Assembly: GCF_032854445.1 (NCBI RefSeq)
Contig: NC_088301.1
Coordinates: 28,134,402 to 28,198,401, forward strand
Source: Liolophura sinensis
Lineage: Eukaryota > Mollusca > Polyplacophora > Chitonida > Chitonidae
Length of the DNA stretch: 64,000 bases
Reading direction: 5' to 3'
The translations under genes were made by a program, and so were the position numbers. The notes under the pieces were generated by a model. It did no database searches and was not told the DNA's origin. It worked only from the letters and a program-made list of their open reading frames with translations. Of this stretch, positions 9,201 through 22,016 are shown one piece after another (the first letter of the stretch is position 1; each line of letters opens with the position of its first letter).

Positions 9201-12200
9201 GGAGAGGTAGGTCCAGGGTCAATCCTCGTTCGAGTCACACCTAAGACTTGAAGGGGATAGTGCAACGACTGGTTGACCCGTATGAGTATAATGGCTCGAG
9301 CGGGGCGGATTATTTGCCTTCGGTAAGGCGTCTCAGTGAAGCAGCACTAGATAAAAGAGCGGTGGAAATCCGCAACAAGGAGGCACATTACATGCACTCT
9401 AAGGATTCCTTCGTCGTCATATGACTGAAAAATTGATGAGTACGACGTTAAACCCCAAGCACTCACTTCCCTTACTCACCACCGCCTGGCATCGGCTAGA
9501 TTGGTTATATGCACAATGCATGTTCAGATACCCTTTTCTCTCGTCCAACTTCTTCAAAGGAAATAATTAACATAATATGTGGTTCGGAAATTCAGCGGCT
9601 GACTGTATAACTCGACTAATTTGCCACTTCATTAACTTATCAGTTGCTACTAGAGTTGTACCAACTGAACTGAAATATGCAAAGTTAACGCCAATATTTA
9701 AATCTGACAGTATATCTCAAATTGAAAACTATCGGCCCATTTCCATTCTCTCGTGTTTTTATGGACAAAAATGAAAACATGAGTTTAATTTTTGATCGAA
9801 TCATTCGACTTCTTTGGCTGTATTATCACGGGTAGAAAAATATGTAAAAGCCAAACAGGACAAACAGTTCAATATATCATGCTTTCTGGATCATTCCAAG
9901 GCATTTGACACGGTCAACCACATCTTGTGCAGAAAACTGGAGCACTATGAATTTGCCAGTGCATGGTTTAAAAATTATTTGACTGGGAGACGGCAATGTG
10001 TACAGTATAATGATACAAAATCTTCTTTTAAAGATATTTCATGTGGCGTCCCCAGAGATCAGTACTTGGGCCAGCTCTATTATTCAATGACTTAATGAAT
10101 ATTACCGCGTTGTTACATTTATTTATTTATTTGATTGGTGTTTTACGCCGTACTCAAGAATATTTCACTTATACGACGGCGGCCAGCATTATGGTGGGAG
10201 GAAACTGGGCAGTGCCCGTTGGAAACCCACGACCATCCGCAGGTTGCTGGCAGACCTTCCCACTTACGACCGGAGAGGAAGCCAGCATGAGCTGGACTTG
10301 AACTCACAGCAACCGCATTGGTGAGAGGCTTCTGGGTCATTACGCTGCGCTAGCACGCTAACCGACTGAGCCACGGATTTGCTGATGACTCTAGTGTTAT
10401 GCTATCTGACGATGATTATATCAAACTTATGACGACTGTTACCAAGGAATTTAACAAATCGTGTATTTGGTTATTTGCAAAGAAGTTCTCACTTAATGAA
10501 AGTAAGACCAAATTTTTGTTTACAAAACCATTCAGAATAACAGAAATATCATTTTACCGAAACTTACTATAAATAACATTGAAATTGAGCATATAAGCAG
10601 TCTGAAGTTCCTTGAGCGCTCATTAATGATCAGTTAAACTGGATAGATCAGATCAGTACCAATATCAGCCAATATCAAACCACATAATTGATCTGCTGTT
10701 GTATATTAAACGGTGCGTTAGTTTGAAGATGTAGGTTATGTCGTAACATGTTTTTGGGAAATACTTTCTCCACCCATTTGAGGTCTGTTGTTACGCTTCA
10801 TAAAAGGGCTATCCTGTCGTTACAGTTTTGTGGTCGATACCACAGTTCATGTGTGTGACCTGAACAGATGCCTTTGCTCGGGTAAATGATTTTCTATGCT
10901 TGCAAATGTGCCACAAATTGATGTATAAACATTGCGAATTACTAGGATCCTTTAAATGATATTACAAGAATGTTCCAAATGGGCATTGTTTTCAGACAAG
11001 AGATGCCGCGTGAAATTTGTGCAGACCTTTCTATAGAGTGAGTGATTGAGCGAATGCTTGGGGTTTATATGTCATATGACGACGAAGGAATCCTTAAAGT
11101 GCATGTAATATGCCGCCTTGTTGCAGGGCGGATTTCCACCGCTCTTTTATCTAGTGCTGCTTCACTGAGACGCCTTACCAAGGCCATCTCCTCTTTTAAA
11201 GTCTTAGGTGTGACTCGACCCAGAATCTACCGCTTCCGAAGCGGACGCTCCACCAACTGTGCTATCGGGGCCGGTCCTTTCTATAGAACGTCTTTACATT
11301 ATCCAAAGCTTAAATGTCTTCGTGTATTGAACAAGCTACCCATAAATCTTAAACAAACATCATCAATGTCCACTTTTAAATATTTACCTAAGGTGTAGTT
11401 TCACGCTGAAAACGCGCTTTTCATGTTCTTTGTTTTGATCACGTGTTGATTACATAGATAGGTACTTACACAAAAAAGTTTTCGTATCAATTTCACCAAG
11501 TATATGCTATGATCAATCAAATAATTCCTTGTAAACAATATCAAGGATAATTCAAGCCGTATGGGGTTTATTTTTCCACCACATTGTGATTCAGTATTAA
11601 ATGTGTACCTTATTGGTAGTGAATAAAATCTGAATCTGAAACTTATAAAGATATATAAAGTCGTGTGCTTTCAGAATACAGTACAAAATACGGAACTGAA
11701 TGCATGAAAGTCACTCAGTTTGTAAGGCAAGTTTTGGAGAGGTGCGGTAATTCCTTTGCCTATGGTGGGTTTTACTTGGAGCAAAAAAGTACCGTTTGTA
11801 GTAGCATTTAGTAAATTAATAAATAAGTAAATATATTCCCAGGTACGGTCGATACAACACCTGCCTTCGTTTGCTGGATAGCGAACAGGGTCCTAACATT
11901 ATCAATGAGTCAGACAACACGGGGCTGACGGCTCTCCATATCGCCGCTGAGAACGGACACGCTAAGATCCTGTCCCTCCTAATGCAGAGAGGTGCGGCCG
12001 TTCACAGAGACTTCAACGGTAACACTCCACTTCATCTGGCCGCCACCAATGGCTACACACATAGCATGAGGCTTCTGCTCAACGTACATTCTAACCTCCT
12101 CGACTGCAAAAATAAGGAAGGGGTAAGATATTTAATACCCTTGGATGAACAAGCACAAACGAATGGGCAAAAATTAAAGATGATAGATTTTGGAAATGCC

Positions 12201-15200
12201 TGTGACATGTCTCTTAGCTGCCTGAACACCCAGAAAGTCATATCAAAACTTACGGTGGGTGGGGAGTCCAGTGGCTTCATCCACGACGTCACTACATTAT
12301 GGGCTTGGCATTCGATCCCAGTCTGAGATGTTTATTGTGAAAAGGAAATGTCGACGACAGGAATTAGTGACGTGTTGCCATAAGCCACTGTAACGCCTTT
12401 CACGTCAGGAAATAGGCCTGGTTGCGAAAATTCGACATCTTTCAACATGTAACTTTGAATACCACTGCGAGCGAATCCGACCTGATTTCCCAATTTATAA
12501 CCTTATTTGTTTTTTTTTTGTGAGTTTGATAAGTATTACTCAAGACAGCTCCAGAACTAGCCCTCAAGTCTCAGATAATCATTCAAAATGGAAGGAAGGA
12601 GTTATAAATTCCGTTTCCAATTTTGACTTGTATTTCCAATTTTGACTTGTATTGCCGTTGTTTCCTATAGGGCACAGCGCTCCACCTAGCGGCACAGCAG
12701 GGACATGTGTCGGCGATAACTCTTCTACTGAGCCTTGGTACAAAGATGAGCAGGAACGCCGCCAACATGACATTTTTCGACTTCATTTTGGACAACCGGC
12801 ACAACGAAGCTGCAATAGCAGTTGTTACTCACCCAAGGTAAATTAGGAAAAAACGTGAACCAAATAAGCTGCGTAACTTAGTGCGCTTGGGATTTTTTAG
12901 GTGCGAGCAAAAAACCCCATGCGACTAACCCAGAAAGCGTAGATAACCCTGCGCAGTCATAGAAAATTGAACAATTTTTCTAATGTGATCTTTACCTGGT
13001 GTGAATCTTTACATGGAATCAAGCATAGTTTGGAAATGAAAGTACACATTAAAAAACTAGAACTCAGATGAAACCTGCGCTGTCAAGTATAGGCATAAAT
13101 GACCATGTGTTTTTGAATCTCCTTCGTATACGCGTGTGCTGATACGTTCTCGAAATCCCCTTATGACTTACACAAGTGCAACAAAACCCATATTTATCTG
13201 ATGGTTTTATTATAAATTTTCGTGACCACCTTAAATTGAAGCCTGGGTGCACCCTGTAACAATACCTCAAGAGGTAAACGATATAAAATGTGATGGGCAT
13301 ATATAAATACACCATACACCACTGTGTAGAGCAAATAAACAAATAAATATTGAATAAATAGTAAAATTGCGGGAACAGATGCTACTAAAGCAATCTGTGA
13401 TTGTTCGAATAGCTCTGTGGTCAATTCCACCAAGATGGTTGTAAGAGATCACGTAGGATTTGAGAAATGGTCTGCATTGCAACTGTTGAGTCAAATGAAT
13501 GTATGCAAAAATCATATTTTTTTGTATTACAGATGGAGTGAGGTCATGTGTTTGTGGTCCAACAAGTATGTTTGTACAATGATAGGACTCATCCAGCAAC
13601 TACCGGAAATCACCATTGTGAGTAAGATGTATGTAGTAAGGCTATTACATGGTCACTTTGCATGCTTTTCACGTCATTGTTAAAAGTGATGACAACAAAA
13701 CAGTATGATTAATTCTAGACCAGTGACGTCTAATAAATTACTTTCATTGCATTTTCATCTGGAATTCTGTTTGCGCACTTCGGCGTAAATTTGCTACTAT
13801 TTAAACATTTACATGATCAGTTGACAAAAAAAAACCCCTAGCTGAGAAAAATTTACAAGCTGCCGGATTTCATCGGTTACCTGTGACAGTTTGCAAACTT
13901 TCACCATCTCTCCGCTGTTCTGGTTTTAGTCGCATTGCTCTAAGTCTATTCTATTTACCCCCATCGATTTAACAATGTATTCAAATCCAGGTCTGTCTGC
14001 CAGAAACCTGCAGATGGTCGTGGCTTTCCACCAGTCTGCCTGGTTCCCTCCCACCATAATGGTTGCTACCGTCGTATAAGTGAAATACTGAGTATGGCTA
14101 AAAGAAGAAATAAAAAAATCGAATCCAGCTCAGTTTCCTCTTTGAAAGGATTCTCTGATGTTTTCCCCAGAAAAGATATATAAAAGATCCACTTGATGGT
14201 CAGGCTTCATGTCATGACGCTGCTTATTTGTTTGTAGATGTTCGGAGTTTTATCCCAGATAATCCCGTTTTCCTCCACTCATGCAAACTGTGGCTCCTTC
14301 GTAGTTAAAATAATCATGATTAAATTTTGTACAACAAAATCCGTCTCTCACTAGTTCATCGGTAGCTTGATTTCTGCAGTGTCCGTTATCGCATATTCTT
14401 TGCTCATTAGCATTTAAAAACCAAGATGGCTCTTATAATATCTGAAACCAAGTGGTTTGCATTTATGTACATTCAGAAGACAAAACTTGAAACACTTTTT
14501 TTAACCTTTAAGTAAATCAGCTTAGCGTCACAATACAAACCTTTGCTTATTTTAGCAAAAGGCTTTGTCACATGACTTCTTTGTGGCTGTGTGTAGATTT
14601 TGGAAATAAATTAAACAAATGAAATCATTTTTGTTAATCTCTCTGCAGGTTGTCTTGGACCAGTGTCAGACTTATTCGGAACACGATACCAAGGACAAGC
14701 AATTTCATGTAAGTTTATCAGTCGAGTGAAATTTTGTCGAGTGGGTGCAGCCGTCAGGAATGAAGTACTCTGCAGTACACTGTCCCACTGTCTTCATCGT
14801 TTTGGATCTAGGGACTACGTCTCTTGGATAAATGGATATCGTTACAATCACGTAGCCATTTTTTAAACAAACGTATAGATATTTGTTAAAGGTACTTTCC
14901 GATTTCACTTCAAAACCGTCTCGTATTAAGGCGCCAGATCTCGATCGACAGTCTACCCCACTGTGGTGGGGTCTGACGTCATGTCTGACACCTTCAGCGG
15001 GACGCTTCAGTGAGGCAGTGAAGTAAGCCTGTTGTGTCACTACCTGCAGACCACACCTGTTAGGATTGCTTAGCCTCGACAGGTACAGTACGAGTGTTCA
15101 CTTCTAGGTCCATTCTGTCGTTCCCGTGCCTGTCTCAGGCCGCGGTCAGCTGTCTGCCACCGGGGTAGTTGTGCATATCCCTATATTAGGGGCCATATCA

Positions 15201-18200
15201 CAGCAGCGTTAGTTGTAGCGGCGTGGGGGCCGCGCAATCTGATAGGAACGTATTTAATTGGATAAAACTTCCAAGATGGTTGCTTCGACTCACACCGGCC
15301 ATTTGTGCAATATTGTGATTTGTTCTACATATTATTCGGTGAAATCTCATTAAAGTAATAAAGTATGATACTTTTTAGAAAGCTTGAGATTCCTGCTTCC
15401 GATTGAAATATGATTTAGCCAGGTGCTCTCTTGAACTTACGGAAAGGGTGGTAGACGATTTGGATACAGGCGCTGGTCCAAAAGGCTATGTTAAATCCGA
15501 GGCAAACCAAGAAACCCAGACAGCCAGACTTAGAGCCAGACCTGGACAGCCCTTAGCTTCATTCAAATTCAAAATACCATTTCTGTTCTTGTGATTTCAG
15601 ATTACCTACAATTTCAAACATCTGCATTGTCCGGTGGATCCGGATGCAAAGAAACAAAGCAGCGAAGACTCACACATGTCAGCCGTCAATGTTAGTAATC
15701 GTTATAGTAAATGGATTTGTTGTGTGAATCATCTGGATTATTGATTGGTTAACCGTTCCAGTATAAACGTGGAAATCTCCCCTACTGTGCCTGTTTCTAG
15801 GGTAGATTTATGTTACAATGTAACAAATATACACCAAGGCTTTAATATCGATAATAGCGGAAAAAATTAGAAAAGCCAATTTCAAATCATCAACTGCTGT
15901 TGAAAGATTTATTTAATGGCTTGTTCCTGAGTTCAACATGGTTCCTGTATAGGGTTTAATCTGGGTTTAGTCGTTGTTATGTGTTTTGATGAATCTGGTA
16001 TTTTTTGCTATTTGGTATAATATTATTTTAGACGTACAGCAGAGAGAACACCCAGAGCAACGACGACAGCGCGATAGACGGCAAATGGTCACACGTAACC
16101 GGCGAAATGCGGCTCCTTTGTCAGTTTATCTCACTCAGGAGTTTTATTAGTCATGTGTGCGTTTTATTAGACGTCACCGATGACGTCACAAAATGCCGTG
16201 TTGCCATCACACTTAACATACAATCAAATGAAGGTCACATTAATGACATGCATAAACTTACACCAGTATGTAAAATATATATTACATAAATTTTCAGATT
16301 GCAATTGTAGAAAGCCAAATTTTGATGATTTTTTTTTTCCACCGTGCTCTTAGGCGTCTATAATTGTGTGAAGAAAATATGCTACAGAGAACACAGAAAC
16401 TACTAGCTTTTCACGTACTGCAAATATGTCAAACATCATCATGGGAGATTTGAAGGATTGCTGTAATTTTCAGGCCATGGTGAAGTTCGGACGTGTGGAC
16501 TGTCTTTCTCATCCAGTTTGTGTCAGCTACCTCCAAATGAAATGGTAAAGCGTCGCCATTGTGTGCAAACTGTAAACAATATTCGCTTCAGTGTGTAAAT
16601 ATTTGATGTATACAATAGAGGTTGGCACATCACCGTATAAAAGACAAAAATATTTAACAATTAACATCTATGCAAACTTTTAGAGGTGTGGTCAATAGTG
16701 ATAAGATGATATGAATCCGGTGGTAGATGACATATTAGTCCTTGCGTTCCAATATTAATTGTTTTGATTAAAGTGAAAGAGAGCACCTGACTAATGTTTG
16801 TGTCCATTGAAAGTCAACCATCCAAGATTCTTGAGTCGGCATTAAATATTTTTTTAGATTTTTTCATCTTAGTAAAAGTTTAGTGAAACTTCGCCTTGAC
16901 CCAGCTTCAGAACGTCTCCATAATTGGGAACTAGGTGACGTCACGTTTACTCTAAAGGTATTTTCTGTATAATAGTTTAAGCCTTCCGGAGAGTTGTGCT
17001 GGTGATAATGTTTATAAAATTACAATAAAATTGTTGTATAGCTAGATTCATGCTCAATTCTGAAACAAATGGTAATAAATCTAAACACCACTGAGGCTGA
17101 TCTAGGCATCCAACTGTCGTTTGATTTTATGCTTCGATTTTGTAGCGGTGGCTACTAAGATGAAAACAGTGCTGATCTGGTTATCGCGGACGTCATTGAA
17201 AGCACCTCGACTGAGAAACGGCGTTTCAATAATTTCACTATATTTTATAAAATAAAAGAGAGAAAAAAACATCTTGTATGCGAGAAGGACGAAGGAAAAA
17301 AATTTAAATTCTTCAGCTGTAATAAATTCTGAAAAAAATTTTATCATGAGATTTAATTAATTTTAATCATTGTCCGGTGAGACGCCGTCTTCTCATTCCC
17401 GTAAACCTTTGGCATCCCAAATGAATTTTGCTCAGACTCTGATATGTGTTATTAGAAACTGCTGACTTAGTGCTAAAATGAACGACAAAAATGTACTTGG
17501 GGGGGGGAGGGGGGGATGAATGCGGTTTGGGCGAGACGGTACGCTGCTGTCTGACATAATTTGTCATAACGTCGTTGAATATTACACGGTTTGTAAATCA
17601 ACTAATTTTCCGTCTGTGGTGGCCCGTAAATAATACAGACCTGCCCCACAACACTTTGTGAAATGGCCATTCGGCTTCACGTAACTAAATCGTTGCAAAC
17701 GATCTAAAAATAACGCCTTATGCAGTAGTTCTGTGTGATCATATGTCACTTCGTGGGATGGATGGGTAAAGGCTATGTCACAGCTTTGGCCGCGCAATCT
17801 GATAGGAACGTATTTCATTAGATAAAACTTCCAAGATGGCTGCCTCGACTCACACCAGCCATTTGTGCAATATTGTGATTTGTTCTACGTATTATTCGGT
17901 GAAATCTCATTAAAGTAATAAAGTATGATACTTTTTAGAAAGCTTGAGAATCCTGCTTCCGATTGAAATATGTTTTAGCCAGGTGCTCTCTTGAACTTAA
18001 CGAACTAGGGTGGTAGGCGATTTGGATACGGATTAAATTTAGGAGCCCAGAAAATTCTTGGCATCATTAGAAACTCCTATTTTCTCATCCAATACACTGT
18101 CTCAGTTGTTTGGTGGCTTGCGCTGAACATTGCTTTTGGAATTGGCTTAGCAATTTCTGTCATTATGGTTGAGAATTCAACACGAATGTCAGATACTGCC

Positions 18201-20138
18201 CCTATATTTACGATATCCGTTTTGTGATCTTTAGGAATGGTTGCGGAATGTGGTTCCATTTCATATATCTGGCAATGTACTTGGTATTTCTGGGGCTTCT
18301 TACGAGCTTCGCCATCTCCAATCCAGCTCGGCATCACAAAGAGACGACACTTACCCCACTTGAAGCTGGGACCAACCAGTCATACAACAACTTCCAGGTC
18401 AATGATCACATCGAGGTTTGTGTTTTTAAACCAATCAATAAATGGTTTCACGTTATGAAAAAATAACGGCTCTGTAATCTCCGCTTTTGTTACGCAAGAA
18501 AGTTTGCAAACATTTTATAAAGCTGAAGAAAAAGTAATCGTGCGGCTTTGAAAATAGCTACATTTCAACAATCTAATTGAAAAATAGAGAACGTTCTGTC
18601 GACTGGCGACATACATCTGTACACGTTAAACAAAATACAATTGTGTGAGAAAGTTACGTTTCTGGATCTGTTGTAAAAGCAAAAGGACAGACCCTCAATG
18701 TGACAAAGGCGCTATCGCGCAACAACATGATCACCTCACCATCTGCTGTTCCTTTGCTCTTTCAGTTGACCGTTTTCTCAAAGATCAGCGCGTACGTCCT
18801 TCTCATTTTCTGCGTTCTCAGTTGCTTCAAAGAAATCGGACAGATGCTACAACAGGTGAGTACGAAAGATAATAACAAGGTAAAAAAGAATAAAATTACG
18901 AAAAATAGGATAGGATATAATAAATTACGACGTCTTTTGGTATTGACACAACCGATTTTGAGCGCGTCGTAAAATATACGACAAAACTCTCTGTAATTGC
19001 TGTGTGTAAAATTTATGTTATCGACCGGTCGGTATGTATCACATGATACTGGGAAAGACAGAACACTGCACATGCTATTCTAAATAGGATCGAGTCTAAC
19101 AATTTACACGTCCATCTTGTTTCACCATATCAGGAGTTCCATGAGGATGACGTCATATGCTAAAGAATTTCAAATTTGAATGGCGCGATCTTCTAGTTGC
19201 TTGATCAGATCCGGATGCAAAGACAGCTGGCCCAGTGAAATGGAAAATTTATTTTTTTCTGCTTTTGTTGATTTATCTCCTTTTACATCATGGTGAAATA
19301 AAGTGGTAGAGTAATAAAAAGGAAAGATTTCTAAAATGCCATCCAAGACTAATTATTCAGTCGTGTGATTTGCGTGACCATAACATTACTGTACGTGTTT
19401 TGGGTATCATGGGTCAGCCGAATGCGATTTATTGATCCCAGCCTCGATTCAAAACAGCCGCGTTGGAAGCCCCGTAACTCAAAGAGAAACTATTTTCAAA
19501 AAATTTGCTTGAACGGACTTAATGATCTAGGCAACATTAGCATACTAAGCGTCAGACGTTATGGGCGCTTGAGCGATCAATTCCGCTGCAACGGTCCACA
19601 CAAAACCATCAAAAGGCTAAGAATGCGTGTAAAAACAGAAAGGTTTACGCCGTACTCAAGAGTATTTCGCTTATACGATAGTGGTCAGCATTATGGTGGG
19701 AGGACACAGCCCCGAGGGATACCCAGAACCATCTGCAAGTTACATGTATGACCACATGTAAAGAGAATCAGTCGAACAGTTTTAATTGATGCTAGAAAGA
19801 TTCAGAGAATCAAGAATGTACCAAGCGGCTGAAATTGGATCAGTATCCAAATCACGTGCAATGCTAGTTTGTAAGTTGTTCTTAATCAAAATACGTATCT
19901 GCAGCTGTTCAATTATCGAGCATGCGCAATGACCCAGAAGCCTCTAACCAATGCGATGGCTGTGAGTTCAAGTCCAGCTCATGCTGGCTTTCTCTCCGGC
20001 CGTTCGTGAGAAGATCTGCCAGCAACCTGCGGATGCCCATGGATTTCCCCCGGGCTGTGCCTGGTTTCCTCCCACAATAATTCTGGTCGCCATCGTATGA
20101 GTGAGTATGAGTGATTACGGCGTAAAACACCGATCAAA

Positions 20139-20169
<31 letters not shown>

Positions 20170-21985
20170 CCAACTATCAAACATGAGGCCGAGTTTATTT
20201 AGATACCAAGCAATATTGGAGCTCTCTAGTTTATAAACGTCGTGTTCATGCGAAAGTCTTTTTTTGGGTGACATCCGTGTACAAAATGCGTACTTCTTTA
20301 ACCCACCTGCTGCAGCTGGGTATAATAATTTTGTAAGCAATATAAGCAATCTTGAGTATTGCGCCTTAATTTACACGACTTTCAGTGTTGTTCAAAATGT
20401 TAACACGTTTTGTAATAATGTTTTGTTATTGAGGCTCATTACAATCGGTAGAGAATTTTATGAGATTTGCATTCATTATTTTGTCATGAATACAGTTTGC
20501 CTTGACAAATACGTCGCTCGAGGTGTGAGTTCAATACGATTCTCAGACAGGAAATTTTCAAAAATCCCTCTTCATGCAATTTCCTTGGGACCGTGGTGAT
20601 ATTAAGCGGTGAAATGTACTCTCTCCTATAGTCTTACATGGAGTTCGCTGGAGATCACATGCCTTCCACTAACATGACATTTGTCACACGTAGAAAAGTT
20701 TGCCAGTATAAATTGCCTGGTTTACCCCAGGCACTCTGCTTTCCTTCATCCATAACACATTGTTCGTGCTTGTGTATTCTGTGACTTAAACATTCTTGAA
20801 TATGGCATTATTTGATTTATTTATTTATTTGATTGGTGTCTTACGCCGTACTCAAGAATATGTCACTTATACGACGGCGACCAGCATTATGGTGGGTGGA
20901 AACCGGGCAGAGCCCAGGGGAAACCCACGACCATCCGCAGGTTGCAGCCAGACCTTCCCACATACGGCCGGAGAGGAAGCCAGCATGAGCTGGACTTCAA
21001 CTCACAGCAACAATATGGCTTTAAACAACGATCATTTCAATATATAAATAAATAATGACATTGTGCCTTTTCTTTCTTTCTATCTATATTCTGCAGAAAT
21101 GGCGATATTTTCAGTATCAAAGTAATGCGATGGAATGGACCCTCCTTCTGACGACCTCCCTGTATATCGCCCCTTTCCTGGCTCACAAATCCGTGCATTT
21201 CCAATACGAGGCTGGAACCATTGCCGTCTTCATTTCATGGTTCAACTTGCTACACTACTTGCAAAGGTTTGAATGGTTTTCCAGAATGTTACAGCACAAT
21301 ATATTATGTTTTTTCCCTAAAATCATAAAGACAATACCACAAGAGTGATATTTTTACATGTCCATTGGATTTGATGCAGACTGAGAGCTACTTTTATTTT
21401 CCTGTAAACATCTTTTCTTGATTTGTTGACAAAACTGTGCTTGCAACAGTTTGCAACATTTTTCGTTGAGCGAGAATTGCCTTATCGATATTAGCAATTT
21501 TGTTGTTGCTCTGAACAGGGGACTTACATTAGCATGGATAACTTAGTTGCACGTGCATAAATACGTTTCTTTTCTCTAGAAAGACACGACGAGGCTCCTG
21601 AAGATAGTTCTTCAGTCGATCCATTTCTCCAAAATTGCAGTTACAGAAGAACAAAGCAGAACCTATAGTAGTGTTTCCTTTCACCAGCGTGATGCAGCTT
21701 TATAAACTTTCCAAATTTCACTCCATGTATTGAAAACATGATAGGATTTAAATTCTCACTGGGAGCCACCATGACTCGTTGTTTAGCGCGCTAGCGCAGC
21801 GTAAGACCCAGAAACCTCTCACCAATGGGGTCGCTGTGAGTTCTAGTCCTGCTCATGCTGGCTTCTACTCAGGCCGTCCGCAACCTGCGGATGGTCCCGG
21901 GCCCTGCCCGGTTTCCTCTCCCTATAATGCTGGCCGCTGTGGTGTAAGTGAAATATTATACGGTGTAAAACACGAATCAAACAAA

Positions 21986-22016
<31 letters not shown>

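Larger units (their letters stand above)
9570..11640 (+). mobile_element. LINE-A: 5'-truncated non-LTR retrotransposon, twice interrupted
   Basis: RT motifs occur in order but in several frames: SQIENYRPISIL near 9715, FLDHSKAFDTVNH near 9880, GVPRDQ near 10050, FADDS at about 10378 after a nested SINE, then SLKFL and INDQLNWIDQI. The C-terminal part has WGNTF-STHLRSVVTLHKRA, and after a second nested SINE comes LNKLPINLKQTSS. It ends near GAATAAAATCTGAATCTGAA, a LINE-type tail. It lacks an endonuclease. It resembles the 57-60 kb LINE-B, which shares the WGNT motif. CR1/L2/jockey-type placement is a guess. Confidence 0.88.

Noticed and set aside
18005-18050. TTTGGATACGGATTAAATTT as the missing TRPA1 pre-S1 peptide
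   Set aside because: It lies at the edge of a repeat also present at 15228, and the phase works without it: the Trp codon split at 16544 is completed at 18235.
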